Assembly (NCBI GenBank): GCA_934456435.1
Contig: CAKSHH010000005.1
Location: 1-64,000, forward strand
Direction of reading: 5' to 3'
Source of the DNA: an uncultured Eubacteriales bacterium
Lineage (GTDB): Bacteria > Bacillota > Clostridia > Oscillospirales > Acutalibacteraceae
Length of the DNA stretch: 64,000 nucleotides
The position numbers were made by a program, and so were the translations under genes. Every line of letters starts with the position of its first letter. Position 1 is the first letter of the stretch. Under the pieces are notes generated by a model, which made no database searches, was not told the DNA's origin, and was given only the letters and a program-made list of their open reading frames with translations. Below, in pieces: positions 51,183 through 60,441 of this stretch.

Positions 51183-52307
51183 TTATGATTCGTAAATAAA
51201 GCTTTGAAGAGCCCTGGTGTTTTCGTCGATATCGGGCACGAGAACGTCCTGCCCGTAAATCATTTCACTTGTATATCCGTCGTCAATTGGGAGCCTGAAC
51301 TGGTCGTTTCCGTAATTGAGATATCCTATCGCACCGAACGCTTTAAGCGTCAGACTGAGGGGCGAAATGTTTGTTGTGATAAGGGGAAGTATGTCGCTCA
51401 TAACAGAAAGAGTGGTAATGGGATTCTGCGAAACGGTTTTCTTCATTATTGAATTCATAACCTTGCGCTGACGCTGGGTTCTGTTAAAGTCGGAATCGAG
51501 GTATCTGATTCGGCAATAAATAAGCGCATAATCGCCGTTGAGCGTGTTGACTCCCGAATGAACCTTTGCGTGGCTCGTTTCATTGATAAAGTCGGCTTCA
51601 TCCTCGGTTATATCGACGCTGACGCCGCCGAGACCGTCAATCAGCTTTTCAAACATTTCAAAATCGACCATAACGTAATCGTTGACGTTTATCGAGAAAT
51701 TCTGATTTATCGTTTTCATCAGGAGCTCGGCGCCTCCGTAGGAATAGGCCGCATTGAGCCTGCCGTCGTCATAGCCGGGAATTGAAACCCAGAGGTCACG
51801 CATAAATGACGTGAGCTTAATTTTTTGATGAACCTTGTCAATGGTAACAAGTATCATTGAGTCGGAACGCTGTGATTCACCGTCGGATTTGTCACAGCCG
51901 ATAAGAAGTACATTGTAGTAATCCTCGGAAATATTGGTGTCGCTTACCGAGCTCTTGACGTAGTTCGTCTTTGAACACAGGGAGTAAACGTAGCCGAAGC
52001 TTCCGACAGGAATTATCGCGATGATAAGGAGAAAAATCAGAAGTAATGCACCGCATCCGCAGCCACAGCCTTTTTTCTTCTTCTTTTTCTTTGGCTTGCT
52101 ATTCTTGTCAGGCTGTTCGCTGTAATGTCCCGGTGGAATCTCTCCGTTTTGGTAGTCCTCAAAGGTTCCAAACTGCTCCTGACGTTTAATAATTTCGTCG
52201 TATTTTTGCTGATTCAGCTTGTCCTGAAATTCTTTTTCCGAACGTGTAATCGGTATTTCGCCCGTATCGTCCTTTTTCTTATAATTTTTAAAATAAATAT
52301 CGCCCAT
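51183..52307 (-). CDS. LytR-CpsA-Psr family wall-polymer ligase (374 aa)
   Basis: A 374-residue LCP protein: charged cytoplasmic start, basic-cysteine-rich juxtamembrane stretch (KKKKKKKGCGCGCGALL), one membrane helix (~92-115), then an LCP domain (LLIGCDKSDGESQRSDSMILV, SFMRDLWVSIPGYDDGRLNAAY, MVDFEMFEKLIDGLGGVSV, YCRIRYLDSDFNRTQRQ; quoted positions ~145-330). The start at 52307 follows AGGAACG. Same family as the neighbour at 49513 but with no C-terminal tail, suggesting duplicated enzymes with different targets. Confidence 0.9.
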   Translation of the reverse strand: MGDIYFKNYKKKDDTGEIPITRSEKEFQDKLNQQKYDEIIKRQEQFGTFEDYQNGEIPPGHYSEQPDKNSKPKKKKKKKGCGCGCGALLLIFLLIIAIIPVGSFGYVYSLCSKTNYVKSSVSDTNISEDYYNVLLIGCDKSDGESQRSDSMILVTIDKVHQKIKLTSFMRDLWVSIPGYDDGRLNAAYSYGGAELLMKTINQNFSINVNDYVMVDFEMFEKLIDGLGGVSVDITEDEADFINETSHAKVHSGVNTLNGDYALIYCRIRYLDSDFNRTQRQRKVMNSIMKKTVSQNPITTLSVMSDILPLITTNISPLSLTLKAFGAIGYLNYGNDQFRLPIDDGYTSEMIYGQDVLVPDIDENTRALQSFIYES

Positions 52308-52424
52308 TTTTATCGTTCCTTTCCGGTAAACCGAAAAACATAGCATTTGTAATTTACTTTTCCGTTTATTTTACTATATTTTTGTGCTTTAATCAAGTGT
52401 TGAAAAATAAAATATATGTTTTGA

Positions 52425-52453
52425 TTGACTTTTCACGCGGTATAAATTAAAAT
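52425..52453 (+). promoter_or_regulatory. rnpB promoter
   Basis: TTGACT at 52425-52430, 17-nt spacer, TAAAAT at 52448-52453, about 18 nt before the P1 helix. Confidence 0.7.
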
Positions 52454-52470
52454 ATATATATGATCGTCGT

Positions 52471-52810
52471 ATCTCACACAAGCAGGTTGGGCAGTTGCAT
52501 ACTTATGTATGAGGAAAGTCCGAGCCCCATAGAGCAGAATAACGGCTAACGGCCGCCGAGGGTAACCTTAGGGACAGTGCAACAGAGAAATACCGCCGTA
52601 TTACGGTAAGGGTGGAAAGGCGAGGTAAGAGCTCACCGGCCGCGTGGAAACATTGCGACCCTGTAAACCCTATTCGGGGCAACACCGACTGAACAGGCTT
52701 GCTCGGCCTATCAGTTCGACGGGTGGCTTGAGCTGTGGAGTAATTCACAGCCTGGATAGATAATTGCCTTAAATGACAGAACTCGGCTTACAGACCTGCT
52801 TGTTTGAGAT
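52471..52810 (+). ncRNA. rnpB: RNase P RNA (bacterial class A type)
   Basis: Closed by a 17-bp P1 helix (52471-52487 with 52794-52810, one mismatch). Universal core segments are present: GAGGAAAGTCCGAGC near 52510, AGGGTAACC-like and AGAGCTCACCGGCC-like stretches, and the 3' ACTCGGCTTACAGACC. A type A rather than Bacillus type B assignment is inferred. Length ~340 nt is typical. Its protein partner rnpA is 5.6 kb upstream. Confidence 0.95.
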
Positions 52811-52832
52811 GTGACGATCTTCACAATTTACT

Positions 52833-52865
52833 CCTCACTGAATAGAATATCAGTGAGGTGATTTT
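52833..52865 (+). terminator. rnpB terminator overlapping the next ribosome site
   Basis: CCTCACTGA / TCAGTGAGG stem (52833-52841 with 52850-52858) followed by TGATTTTA. Its 3' arm GTGAGGTGA is the ribosome site of the gene starting at 52866. Confidence 0.7.
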
Positions 52866-53222
52866 ATGCAGTACGCTTTGATGTGCGGCGTTGTTGCGGC
52901 GCTAAGCTTTATCGGCTTTGTTTCGATCGTTTATTACATTTTGCTTTTTGTTTACCGTCCGAAAGGTCAAAGCCGCTATATCATCAGACTCGGCGCCGAT
53001 TCCGAAAAGTGTGAAGCGGAGCGGCTGATTTACGGAGCGTATATAAAAAAGCTTGTTTTCGGCGATTTGATTTTTGACGAAGCCGAAATACAAACCGACG
53101 GACTTTCCGATAAAGACATTGAACTGATAAAACATCTTTCCGACGAATTGGGAGGATTTATAAAAATACATAACGAGGACAGCATAGCTGAAAATGGAGA
53201 AAATGGACGACAACCTGATTGA
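52866..53222 (+). CDS. Small membrane protein upstream of recD2
   Basis: A 118-residue protein with one or two N-terminal helices (~5-29) and a soluble, charged C-terminal part (~35-118). No family recognised. It overlaps recD2 by 29 bases, so it is likely co-translated. Its ribosome site lies in the rnpB terminator stem. Confidence 0.65.
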   Translation: MQYALMCGVVAALSFIGFVSIVYYILLFVYRPKGQSRYIIRLGADSEKCEAERLIYGAYIKKLVFGDLIFDEAEIQTDGLSDKDIELIKHLSDELGGFIKIHNEDSIAENGENGRQPD

Positions 53223-55425
53223 ATTACACGGATTTGTTGAAGAACTTGTTTACCGTAAACCCGAAACAGGGTTTACGGTTCTTGAGCTTTCCGCGGAAGA
53301 CGAATATATAACGGTTGTCGGTGTTTTGCCCGAAATAAGCGTCGGCGAAGAGCTGCGGCTGAAAGGTCAATGGGCTGTACATCAAACTTTCGGCAGGCAG
53401 TTTAAAGCCGAGCTGTGCGAAAGGTCTCTGCCGTCAACGGCTGCCGACCTCTACCGCTATCTTGCATCGGGCGCCGTGAAGGGCATCGGCGCAAAAACCG
53501 CACAGAAAATTATTGAAAAATTCGGTGACGAAGCCTTTGACGTCCTCGAAAACAGACCGGACAAGCTTGCCACGATTAGTGGAATTTCTATCACGGGCGC
53601 ACAAAAAATGTGCAAGGCTTTCAACGAGCAGTTCTCTGTCAGACAGGTTATGATTGCTCTTGAAAAGCTCGGTATGACCGCATCGGAGTGCTTAAAGACA
53701 TACCGTCTCTATGGTGCGAATGCCGTTGATGTTGTCGGTATCAATCCGTATGTTCTTTGCTACGACGGCATCGGTATCGGATTTGAGCGTGCAGAACAGA
53801 TCGCTCAGGCAATGGAGGTAAAACCGTCCGACAATTTCAGAAACAGCGCAGGTATACTTCATGTTATAAAGCATAATCTCGGTAACGGACACACCTGTCT
53901 GCCGCGAGAAAAGCTTATAAAATCGTGTTCCGCTCTTCTTGAGGTCGACAGCGACGATGTTGAAACGGCGATTGACAGCCTTATTGAAGACAAAAAAATT
54001 ATCAGCTTCGAAATGGACGGCAAAGAATTTGTCGCGCTGTTTAAAATATACACAGACGAACGCGCTGCGGCGGAGAGAATTAAGATTTTTCTACGATTTC
54101 CGCCGGCAGGAAAACCGACTCTTTTGCAGGATATTGAAAACATTGAAAAGACAGAATGTATTGTTTATGATGATAAGCAGAAAGAGGCAATCATCAAGGC
54201 TGTCGATAAGGGAATACTGATTCTGACAGGCGGTCCCGGAACAGGAAAAACGACGACGCTTAACGGAATTTTAAAGCTATTTGAAAAGGACGGCTTGAAC
54301 GTTGTGCTCACCGCTCCGACGGGACGAGCCGCAAAAAGAATGAGTGAAATTACGGGTCGTGAAGCTAAGACGATACACAGACTTCTTGAGGTTGAATGGG
54401 ACAAGAACGACAATCCTCACTTTAAGCATAATATGCAGGATCCGCTTACTGCCGACGCCGTAATTGTGGACGAGCTGTCGATGGTTGATATAACCCTATT
54501 TTCAAGTCTTTTGGATGCCTTACCGCTCGGCTGCCGTCTTATAATGGTTGGTGACTCCGACCAGCTTCCTGCCGTCGGTGCAGGAAATGTTTTGCATGAC
54601 CTGATCGAATCGGAAACCTTACCGGTTGTTGAGCTGAAAAAGGTTTTCAGACAGGCGATGAAGAGCCGAATCGTCACAAATGCTCACGATATTGTTGCAG
54701 GAAAAATGCCCAACCTTGACTCTAAAGATAACGATTTTTTCTTTATGAAAAGGAATTTCGGGTCATCTGTTGTTGCCACAATTTCCGAGCTTTGCTCTGC
54801 TCGTCTGCCGAAAGCTTACGGCTTCGATTCTTTCAATGATATTCAGGTTCTTTGTCCGTCACGAAAGGGCGACTGCGGCACGGTAAATCTCAATAAAACA
54901 CTTCAGGCGGTTCTGAACCCTGCGTCAAAGGATAAAAGAGAAGTAATCCTTGCGGGAAGAGTTTTGCGCGAGGGCGACAAGGTTATGCAAATCAAGAACA
55001 ATTATGATATTCTCTGGACAAAGGGCAGGGAAGAGGGAAGCGGAATTTTTAACGGAGATATCGGTGTGATTGAAAAAATTGACACGATGTCGTCGGCTTT
55101 TTCCGTAAATTATGAGGATAGAATCGCCGTATATTCTTTTGAAAACGCGAATGAAATCGAACACGCCTACGCCGTAACCGTTCACAAAAGCCAGGGTAAT
55201 GAATTTAAAGCCGTAGTTATGCCCGTTTACGGCGTTGTGCCGAATTTGTGTTACAGAAATCTGCTTTATACAGCTGTCACGAGAGCAAAAAATATAATTG
55301 TTCTTGTCGGATCTTCCGATGTCGTTCGTGAGATGACGATGAACAACAGCCGTACAAAGAGATATTCCGCCCTTAAGCATTTTTTGACGGAGACGGAGGA
55401 CGAAAACGATGAAGGATTCATTTAA
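53194..55425 (+). CDS. recD2: RecD2 family ATP-dependent DNA helicase
   Basis: A 743-residue SF1B helicase. N-terminal OB-like (LELSAEDEYITVVGVLP) and helix-hairpin-helix segments (GIGAKTAQKIIEKFG), Walker A GGPGTGKTTTL near residue 347, VDELSMVD motif II, QLPAVGAGNVLHDL, and the C-terminal VTVHKSQGNEFKAVV and YTAVTRAKNIIVLVG. This class acts alone (not with RecBC) in replication-fork and recombination repair. Start at 53194 or 53203. Confidence 0.95.
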   Translation: MEKMDDNLIELHGFVEELVYRKPETGFTVLELSAEDEYITVVGVLPEISVGEELRLKGQWAVHQTFGRQFKAELCERSLPSTAADLYRYLASGAVKGIGAKTAQKIIEKFGDEAFDVLENRPDKLATISGISITGAQKMCKAFNEQFSVRQVMIALEKLGMTASECLKTYRLYGANAVDVVGINPYVLCYDGIGIGFERAEQIAQAMEVKPSDNFRNSAGILHVIKHNLGNGHTCLPREKLIKSCSALLEVDSDDVETAIDSLIEDKKIISFEMDGKEFVALFKIYTDERAAAERIKIFLRFPPAGKPTLLQDIENIEKTECIVYDDKQKEAIIKAVDKGILILTGGPGTGKTTTLNGILKLFEKDGLNVVLTAPTGRAAKRMSEITGREAKTIHRLLEVEWDKNDNPHFKHNMQDPLTADAVIVDELSMVDITLFSSLLDALPLGCRLIMVGDSDQLPAVGAGNVLHDLIESETLPVVELKKVFRQAMKSRIVTNAHDIVAGKMPNLDSKDNDFFFMKRNFGSSVVATISELCSARLPKAYGFDSFNDIQVLCPSRKGDCGTVNLNKTLQAVLNPASKDKREVILAGRVLREGDKVMQIKNNYDILWTKGREEGSGIFNGDIGVIEKIDTMSSAFSVNYEDRIAVYSFENANEIEHAYAVTVHKSQGNEFKAVVMPVYGVVPNLCYRNLLYTAVTRAKNIIVLVGSSDVVREMTMNNSRTKRYSALKHFLTETEDENDEGFI

Positions 55426-56128
55426 AGATATCCTGACCTTTGTCAGTTCCCTGTTCTTTCCGAACAGATGTATTTTCTGCGGTGAGCTTATTGATCCATT
55501 TGAGTTTGAGTGTGATTCCTGCGACAGCGAAGTTCCGCTGATAACGGGTGAAATATGTCCTTACTGCGGAGCGAAAATTGACGATTGTGAATGTAAGAAG
55601 AAGCCTGCACATTACTACGACAGGATTGTTGCGCCGCTTTATTACGACGGGTTAGTCAAGGAGTGTATTCATCGCTTTAAGTTTAAGGGTGAACGCTCAA
55701 TTTATTCGGGACTTGCAAAGCTTATGACGGATACACTTTTTGAGCGTTATCGCGATATTGATTTCGACTATATAACCTACGTCCCGATGTTTCGCAGGAA
55801 AGAAAAGGAACGCGGCTTCAATCAGAGCCGTTTGCTTGCGAAAGAGATTTCTAACCTCAGCGGCATTGAGTTTGCCGACGGAATGATTCTTAAACTTTAT
55901 GACACGGATAATCAACACGATTGTACAGGATTGGAGAGAACAGGCAATCTTCTCGGCGCATTTGATTTGAGCGACAGGTTTGATGTCAAGGACAAAACCG
56001 TGCTTCTGATCGATGACGTTAAAACTTCGGGCTCTACTCTCAACGAATGCGGAAAAATGTTGTATTTGCATGATGCAAAATCTGTAATTTGCTTGACGGC
56101 AGCGCTCAGAAATAGTAAAATAGATTAA
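55409..56128 (+). CDS. ComF-family phosphoribosyltransferase-like protein
   Basis: A 239-residue ComFC-like protein: N-terminal zinc region (CIFCGEL, CDSCDS, CPYCGAK, CECKKK) then a phosphoribosyltransferase-fold domain with the PRPP loop LLIDDVKTSGSTLNECG near residue 200. ComFC is needed for DNA uptake in transformable bacteria; the family also occurs widely without competence. Overlaps recD2 by 17 bases. Confidence 0.9.
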   Translation: MKDSFKDILTFVSSLFFPNRCIFCGELIDPFEFECDSCDSEVPLITGEICPYCGAKIDDCECKKKPAHYYDRIVAPLYYDGLVKECIHRFKFKGERSIYSGLAKLMTDTLFERYRDIDFDYITYVPMFRRKEKERGFNQSRLLAKEISNLSGIEFADGMILKLYDTDNQHDCTGLERTGNLLGAFDLSDRFDVKDKTVLLIDDVKTSGSTLNECGKMLYLHDAKSVICLTAALRNSKID

Positions 56129-56157
56129 AATAACAAATAGATTACAGAGGTGTTATT

Positions 56158-56724
56158 ATGAAAAACGGATTAAAAATTGTCATTGCAGTTGTTGCGATTG
56201 TTATCGTTATCGTCGGAATTTTTGCCGGCGGATACAATTCACTCGTTGACGCACAGACCGCCGTTGAGACAAAACAGGCGGATATTCAGACTCAGCTTCA
56301 GCGACGCGCCGATTTGATACCTAACTTTGTTTCGACTGTAAAAGGATATACAAAATATGAGCAGGAAACTTTGACAGCCGTTACCGAGGCGAGGAGCAAA
56401 ATAGCCAAGGCTTCGGATGCGGAAAGTCTGTCTCAGGCAAGCGACGAGCTCGACAAAGCAATTTCGGTTTGGGTGAATGCCGTTACCGAAGCATATCCCG
56501 ATTTGAAAGCGAACTCTAACTATGTTGCGCTTCAGGACGAACTTGCAGGAACAGAAAACAGGATTGCTGTTGCACGCAAGGACTATAACGAGGCTGTTCA
56601 GACATATAATTCGATGATCAGAAAGTTCCCGAAAAACATTCTTGCCGGTATGTTCGGATTTGATAAAGCCGACTTTTTCAATGCAGATGAAAATTCACAA
56701 ACCGTACCGAATGTGGAGTTTTAA
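56158..56724 (+). CDS. LemA family protein
   Basis: A 188-residue LemA protein: one N-terminal membrane helix (~5-24), then a coiled-coil-rich body (QLQRRADLIPNFVSTVKGY, TENRIAVARKDYNEAVQTYN) ending in FPKNILAGMFGFDKADFF, a family signature. Function unknown, usually paired with a TPM-domain protein, as here (4-nt gap). Confidence 0.95.
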   Translation: MKNGLKIVIAVVAIVIVIVGIFAGGYNSLVDAQTAVETKQADIQTQLQRRADLIPNFVSTVKGYTKYEQETLTAVTEARSKIAKASDAESLSQASDELDKAISVWVNAVTEAYPDLKANSNYVALQDELAGTENRIAVARKDYNEAVQTYNSMIRKFPKNILAGMFGFDKADFFNADENSQTVPNVEF

Positions 56725-56727
56725 TTT

Positions 56728-57504
56728 ATGAAAAGAATAATTACGGTATCGTCCGCAATTCTTATCTTTATTTCAATTCTCGCTTTTAACGCGTCCGCAC
56801 TCAATATTCCAAAGGCAAAAAGCAATTTCTTTGTCAATGACTTTGCCAATGTAATATCCAACGACGATGAGAATAAAATGCAGAAGCAGGGTGAGGCGCT
56901 GTATAAGGCCTGCGGTGCACAGGTTGTTGTCGTAACCGTAAAAAGCCTTGACGGCGCCGATATTGAAAGCTATTCGCTTGAGCTTGCGCGCTCGTGGGGC
57001 ATAGGCTCAAAGAACAATAATGACGGCGTTCTCCTTTTGCTTGGCGTCGATGACAGACAGGTGCGTATTGAGGTTGGCTACGGTCTTGAGGGTGCCTTAC
57101 CCGACAGTAAAACGGGCAGAATCCTTGATTTATACGGTGTAGAGCACTTTAAGAAGGACGATTTTTCAACAGGTCTTACTGCGGTATACGATTCTCTTGT
57201 CAATGAGGTCTATATTGAAAAGGATCTTCAGCCGGCGGAAGATTATACGCCTGTTTCCGAAGTTGAACAGGACGATTCAAAGAAAACTGATATAGGCTAT
57301 ATTATTGTTGCTGTTATAATTTTAATTTGCTTTCTTTCATCTTTAAGAAAGAGAAAACACCGACGTGGTTATGTTTATGATTCCGATGACACGTTCCACG
57401 GCGGCTTCGGCGGAGGCTTTTCGGGCGGAAGCAGCGGCGGTGGCGGCGGATTCTCCGGAGGGGGAGGCTCTTTCGGAGGCGGCGGATCATCGCGCGGATT
57501 CTAA
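56728..57504 (+). CDS. TPM-domain (YgcG-like) membrane protein
   Basis: A 258-residue protein: signal peptide (~1-24), a TPM domain (~30-165, VNDFANVIS, DGVLLLLGVDDRQVRIEVGYG), one membrane helix (~193-212), and a glycine/serine-rich tail with repeats of FGGGFSGGSSGGGGGF type (~232-258). The domain is tied to membrane protein handling. Almost always beside LemA, as here. Confidence 0.93.
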   Translation: MKRIITVSSAILIFISILAFNASALNIPKAKSNFFVNDFANVISNDDENKMQKQGEALYKACGAQVVVVTVKSLDGADIESYSLELARSWGIGSKNNNDGVLLLLGVDDRQVRIEVGYGLEGALPDSKTGRILDLYGVEHFKKDDFSTGLTAVYDSLVNEVYIEKDLQPAEDYTPVSEVEQDDSKKTDIGYIIVAVIILICFLSSLRKRKHRRGYVYDSDDTFHGGFGGGFSGGSSGGGGGFSGGGGSFGGGGSSRGF

Positions 57505-57544
57505 AGCATTACCGCACAAATTTTAACAAAAGGAGGGCTTTTCA

Positions 57545-58579
57545 ATGCTCGGAACAAAGATCGGATTCGATCTTGGTACAACTTCGATAATTGCAAACGT
57601 TGACGGCAAGGGCATAAAAATTAACGAGCCCTCTGTAATCGCTTATGACACCTTTGAGGAAAAGGTAATTGCAATCGGTACAGAAGCGTATAAAATGCTT
57701 GGCAAAAATCCCGATTCCGTAACAGTTATCCAGCCGATTCGCGACGGAAATATTTTCGATTACGAATCACTTGAACAGATGATGTGTTATTTTATTCAAA
57801 AAATTTGCGGAAATCAGATTTTTAAGCCGAGCGTTATTGCCTGTGTTCCGTCAAAGACAAATGACATTGATAGAAAAACGGTGACGGATCTGATTATCTC
57901 CGCAGGAGCGGCAAAAGCCTGCGTCATTGAAGAACCGCTTGCCGCAGCACTCGGCGCTGGGATAAGCATAAAAGAGCCTGAGGGCTGTCTTATAGTCGAT
58001 ATCGGCGGCGGAACAACCGACATTGCTGTTATCACCCGCGGCTGTGTTGCTGTTTCGGACTCAGTTGAGATCGCAGGCAACACATTTGACGACGATATTT
58101 GCCGATTTGCACGCCGTGAACGTGATACAATTATCGGCACCATGACAGCCGAAAAGGTAAAGAAACAAGTTGGCGCAGCAAAATTTCTCGATGCCGAACT
58201 TGCCGTGCGCGCAGTCGGCAAGGACTATATTTCTAAGCTTCCGAAAAGTATTGAGTTAACTTCGACCGATGTTTTTCTTTGCATCAGAGAGCACCTTGAA
58301 AAAATTGTTGACAGCATCAAGCTTCTGCTTTCGCGGACTCAGCCCGAACTGGTTGCCGACATTATACGTAACGGTATGATTATAACGGGCGGCGGCGCAA
58401 TGATACGCGGTATTGATGAATACTTCCAAAACAAGTTCGGTTTCAATGTCCGCTGTGCGGAAAAGCCGGCTCATTGTGTTGCAAACGGTCTCGGTGTACT
58501 GCTTGATGATATAAGGGTTCTTGAAGAAAACGGATATGTTTTCCGCTCGTATGCCGATATAAATGATTTCGAGGAATAA
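57545..58579 (+). CDS. MreB/Mbl-like rod-shape protein
   Basis: A 344-residue actin-fold protein. Phosphate-1 FDLGTTSIIANVDG, phosphate-2 LIVDIGGGTTDIAVI near residue 156, adenosine motif GGGAMIRGIDEYF, and VPSKTNDIDRK-like Connect segments. These are the MreB-family markers. Start after AAAGGAGGG at 57531-57539. The gene is not next to mreC/mreD, so it may be a second MreB paralogue (Mbl- or MreBH-like) guiding wall synthesis. Confidence 0.88.
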   Translation: MLGTKIGFDLGTTSIIANVDGKGIKINEPSVIAYDTFEEKVIAIGTEAYKMLGKNPDSVTVIQPIRDGNIFDYESLEQMMCYFIQKICGNQIFKPSVIACVPSKTNDIDRKTVTDLIISAGAAKACVIEEPLAAALGAGISIKEPEGCLIVDIGGGTTDIAVITRGCVAVSDSVEIAGNTFDDDICRFARRERDTIIGTMTAEKVKKQVGAAKFLDAELAVRAVGKDYISKLPKSIELTSTDVFLCIREHLEKIVDSIKLLLSRTQPELVADIIRNGMIITGGGAMIRGIDEYFQNKFGFNVRCAEKPAHCVANGLGVLLDDIRVLEENGYVFRSYADINDFEE

Positions 58580-58582
58580 TAT

Positions 58583-59314
58583 ATGGTTGTTAAAACTTTT
58601 AACATAACAGATGACCCCGATGTAACGCTCACGGCGTACATTTCCGATATTTCCGGGGAAATGAAGAATATGCAGGTTAAACCGGCGGTTTTGGTTTTTC
58701 CGGGCGGAGCTTACAAGTATTGTTCTGACCGTGAAGCCGAGCCTGTTGCGCTCGCATATTTGGCAAAGGGTTTCAATGCGTTTGTCCTAAGATATTCCCT
58801 TAATGAGAAATCAAAGTTTCCGACTCCGCTTAATGACGCCGTTGCCGCGATTGAGTTTATAAGGAATAATTCAAAGGAATTTCACACAGATCCGCAAAGG
58901 CTTGCTGTCTGTGGATTTTCGGCAGGAGGACATCTTGCCGCCGCGGTATCAACAATGACCGATGTTCGACCGAATGCCTGTGTTCTCGGTTATCCGTGTA
59001 TTCTTAGCTCAACAAGTCCTATACTTGCCAATCCGGTTGAATCTGTTAATGAATATGTTACAAAGCAAACTCCGCCGACATTCATCTTCGCCGCCTCAAA
59101 CGACGGCTGTGTGCCGATTGAAAATTCTCTGAGCTATGCTCAGGCACTCAGTAAAAACAGCGTTTCTTTTGAGATGCATATTTTTGCCGAGGGAGACCAC
59201 GGATTTTCGCTCGGAACGGATGTTGTGTGCGAAAACAAAGCTTTTCTTAATGTTGTTCACCCCAATTCATATTGGCTTGACCGTTCCGCGGAGTGGCTGA
59301 AAAAAATGATGTGA
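58583..59314 (+). CDS. Alpha/beta hydrolase (acetyl-esterase-like)
   Basis: A 243-residue cytoplasmic serine hydrolase of the esterase/lipase family (BD-FAE type): oxyanion HGG-like strand as FPGGAYKY, nucleophile GFSAGGHLAA, acid in FAASNDGCVPIENS and histidine in AEGDHGFSLG. Substrate may be an acetylated sugar. Starts 3 nt after the MreB-like gene. Confidence 0.85.
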   Translation: MVVKTFNITDDPDVTLTAYISDISGEMKNMQVKPAVLVFPGGAYKYCSDREAEPVALAYLAKGFNAFVLRYSLNEKSKFPTPLNDAVAAIEFIRNNSKEFHTDPQRLAVCGFSAGGHLAAAVSTMTDVRPNACVLGYPCILSSTSPILANPVESVNEYVTKQTPPTFIFAASNDGCVPIENSLSYAQALSKNSVSFEMHIFAEGDHGFSLGTDVVCENKAFLNVVHPNSYWLDRSAEWLKKMM

Positions 59315-59341
59315 CTTTTATAATTTCGACATTAAACTACA

Positions 59342-59370
59342 TTGACAAAGTATTATGCTTTTTGTATAAT
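59342..59370 (+). promoter_or_regulatory. Perfect consensus promoter for the GT2 gene
   Basis: Perfect TTGACA at 59342-59347, 17-nt spacer, perfect TATAAT at 59365-59370. A ~100-nt leader follows with two small hairpins (CCGCAA/TTGCGG at 59388-59402 and CAGAC/GTCTG near 59436-59452). Confidence 0.88.
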
Positions 59371-59478
59371 ATATTCAAGGTAATACCGCAAAAATTGCGG
59401 CACAAGCCTTGCTTTTACCTTAACTAAATTTTACTCAGACGGCTTTTGTCTGCGTGTAATGAAGGAAGATTAGATTTG

Positions 59479-60384
59479 ATGGACTGTTTGGTTTCCGTCG
59501 TCATACCGACCTACAAAAGAAATCTTGATTATATCAGCAACGCTGTGCAGTCCGTGCTGAATCAGACTTATAAAAACATTGAGATAGTCGTTGTGGATGA
59601 CAATTACGGGGATTTTGAATTTCGAGATGATATAAAAAAATATGTTGAGGGCTTTAACTCTGACAAAATTGTATACATAAGAAATAAGGATAACATCGGC
59701 GGTTCACTTTCGCGGAATGTCGGAATCGAAGCGTCGCACGGCGATTATATTACTTTCCTTGATGATGATGACGAATATATGCCGCAAAAGGTAGAAAAAC
59801 AGCTCAAATTTATGCTTGATACCGATTGTGATCTTTCGTTTTCAAATATGATTATGTACCGAATGAGCGGTGAAGTGTGCGATTTCCGCGATCATAAAGG
59901 TCTTACCTCGTTTGATAATAAGGATTTGCTGAAATACCACCTTACCAAGAATCTCAGCGGCACGCCAACCTTTATGTTCAAGGCAGATAAGCTGCGTGAA
60001 ATCGGCGGTTTCCGTGATGTAAAAATGGGTCAGGACTTCTTTTTGATGCTTAATGCCATTGAGTCGGGACTCAAAATCAGATATTTCAACACCTGCGATG
60101 TCAAGGTTTATAAGCACAATGACGGCGGTATATCGCAGGGTCAGAACAAAATTGAGGGCGAGAAGATGCTCTACGATTTTAAAAAGCGGTATTTTAATAT
60201 TTTAAACAGCAAAGAAAAAAGATATGTTGATTTCCGCCATAGAGTCGTTATGGCTGTTGCTTACAAGAGAAATCACTTGTACGGAAAAATGATCGGTAAC
60301 ACGATTGCCGCATTTTTCACGTCGCCGAAATATTTTACGACCGAATGTTTTTCTTTTATCAAAAACATTATTAAGAACAGGTAA
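59479..60384 (+). CDS. Family 2 glycosyltransferase
   Basis: A 301-residue GT-A transferase. N-terminal VSVVIPTYKRN, metal/donor motif FLDDDDEYM near residue 95, and GGFRDVKMGQDFFLML later in the catalytic core. The start at 59479 follows AAGGAAG. Behind a perfect promoter and a hairpin leader. Probably adds sugar to a surface glycan; donor and acceptor unknown. Only the fold is certain. Confidence 0.9.
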   Translation: MDCLVSVVIPTYKRNLDYISNAVQSVLNQTYKNIEIVVVDDNYGDFEFRDDIKKYVEGFNSDKIVYIRNKDNIGGSLSRNVGIEASHGDYITFLDDDDEYMPQKVEKQLKFMLDTDCDLSFSNMIMYRMSGEVCDFRDHKGLTSFDNKDLLKYHLTKNLSGTPTFMFKADKLREIGGFRDVKMGQDFFLMLNAIESGLKIRYFNTCDVKVYKHNDGGISQGQNKIEGEKMLYDFKKRYFNILNSKEKRYVDFRHRVVMAVAYKRNHLYGKMIGNTIAAFFTSPKYFTTECFSFIKNIIKNR

Positions 60385-60399
60385 AAACTGAATAACAGG

Positions 60400-60440
60400 A
60401 CCTTCTCCGGGTAAAAATTTTACTGTGAGGAGGTCTTTTT
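60400..60440 (+). terminator. Imperfect hairpin overlapping the sigG ribosome site
   Basis: GGACCTTCTCC can pair with GGAGGTC (bulged) around a loop containing GTAAAAATTTTAC, followed by TTTTT. The 3' arm contains the GAGGAGG used to start sigG, so the hairpin could end the GT2 transcript and hide the sigG ribosome site. Confidence 0.4.
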
Positions 60441-60441
60441 A

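Noticed and set aside
59371..59478. Riboswitch in the leader of the GT2 gene
   Set aside because: Only two small hairpins are seen and none of the known riboswitch cores could be recognised.
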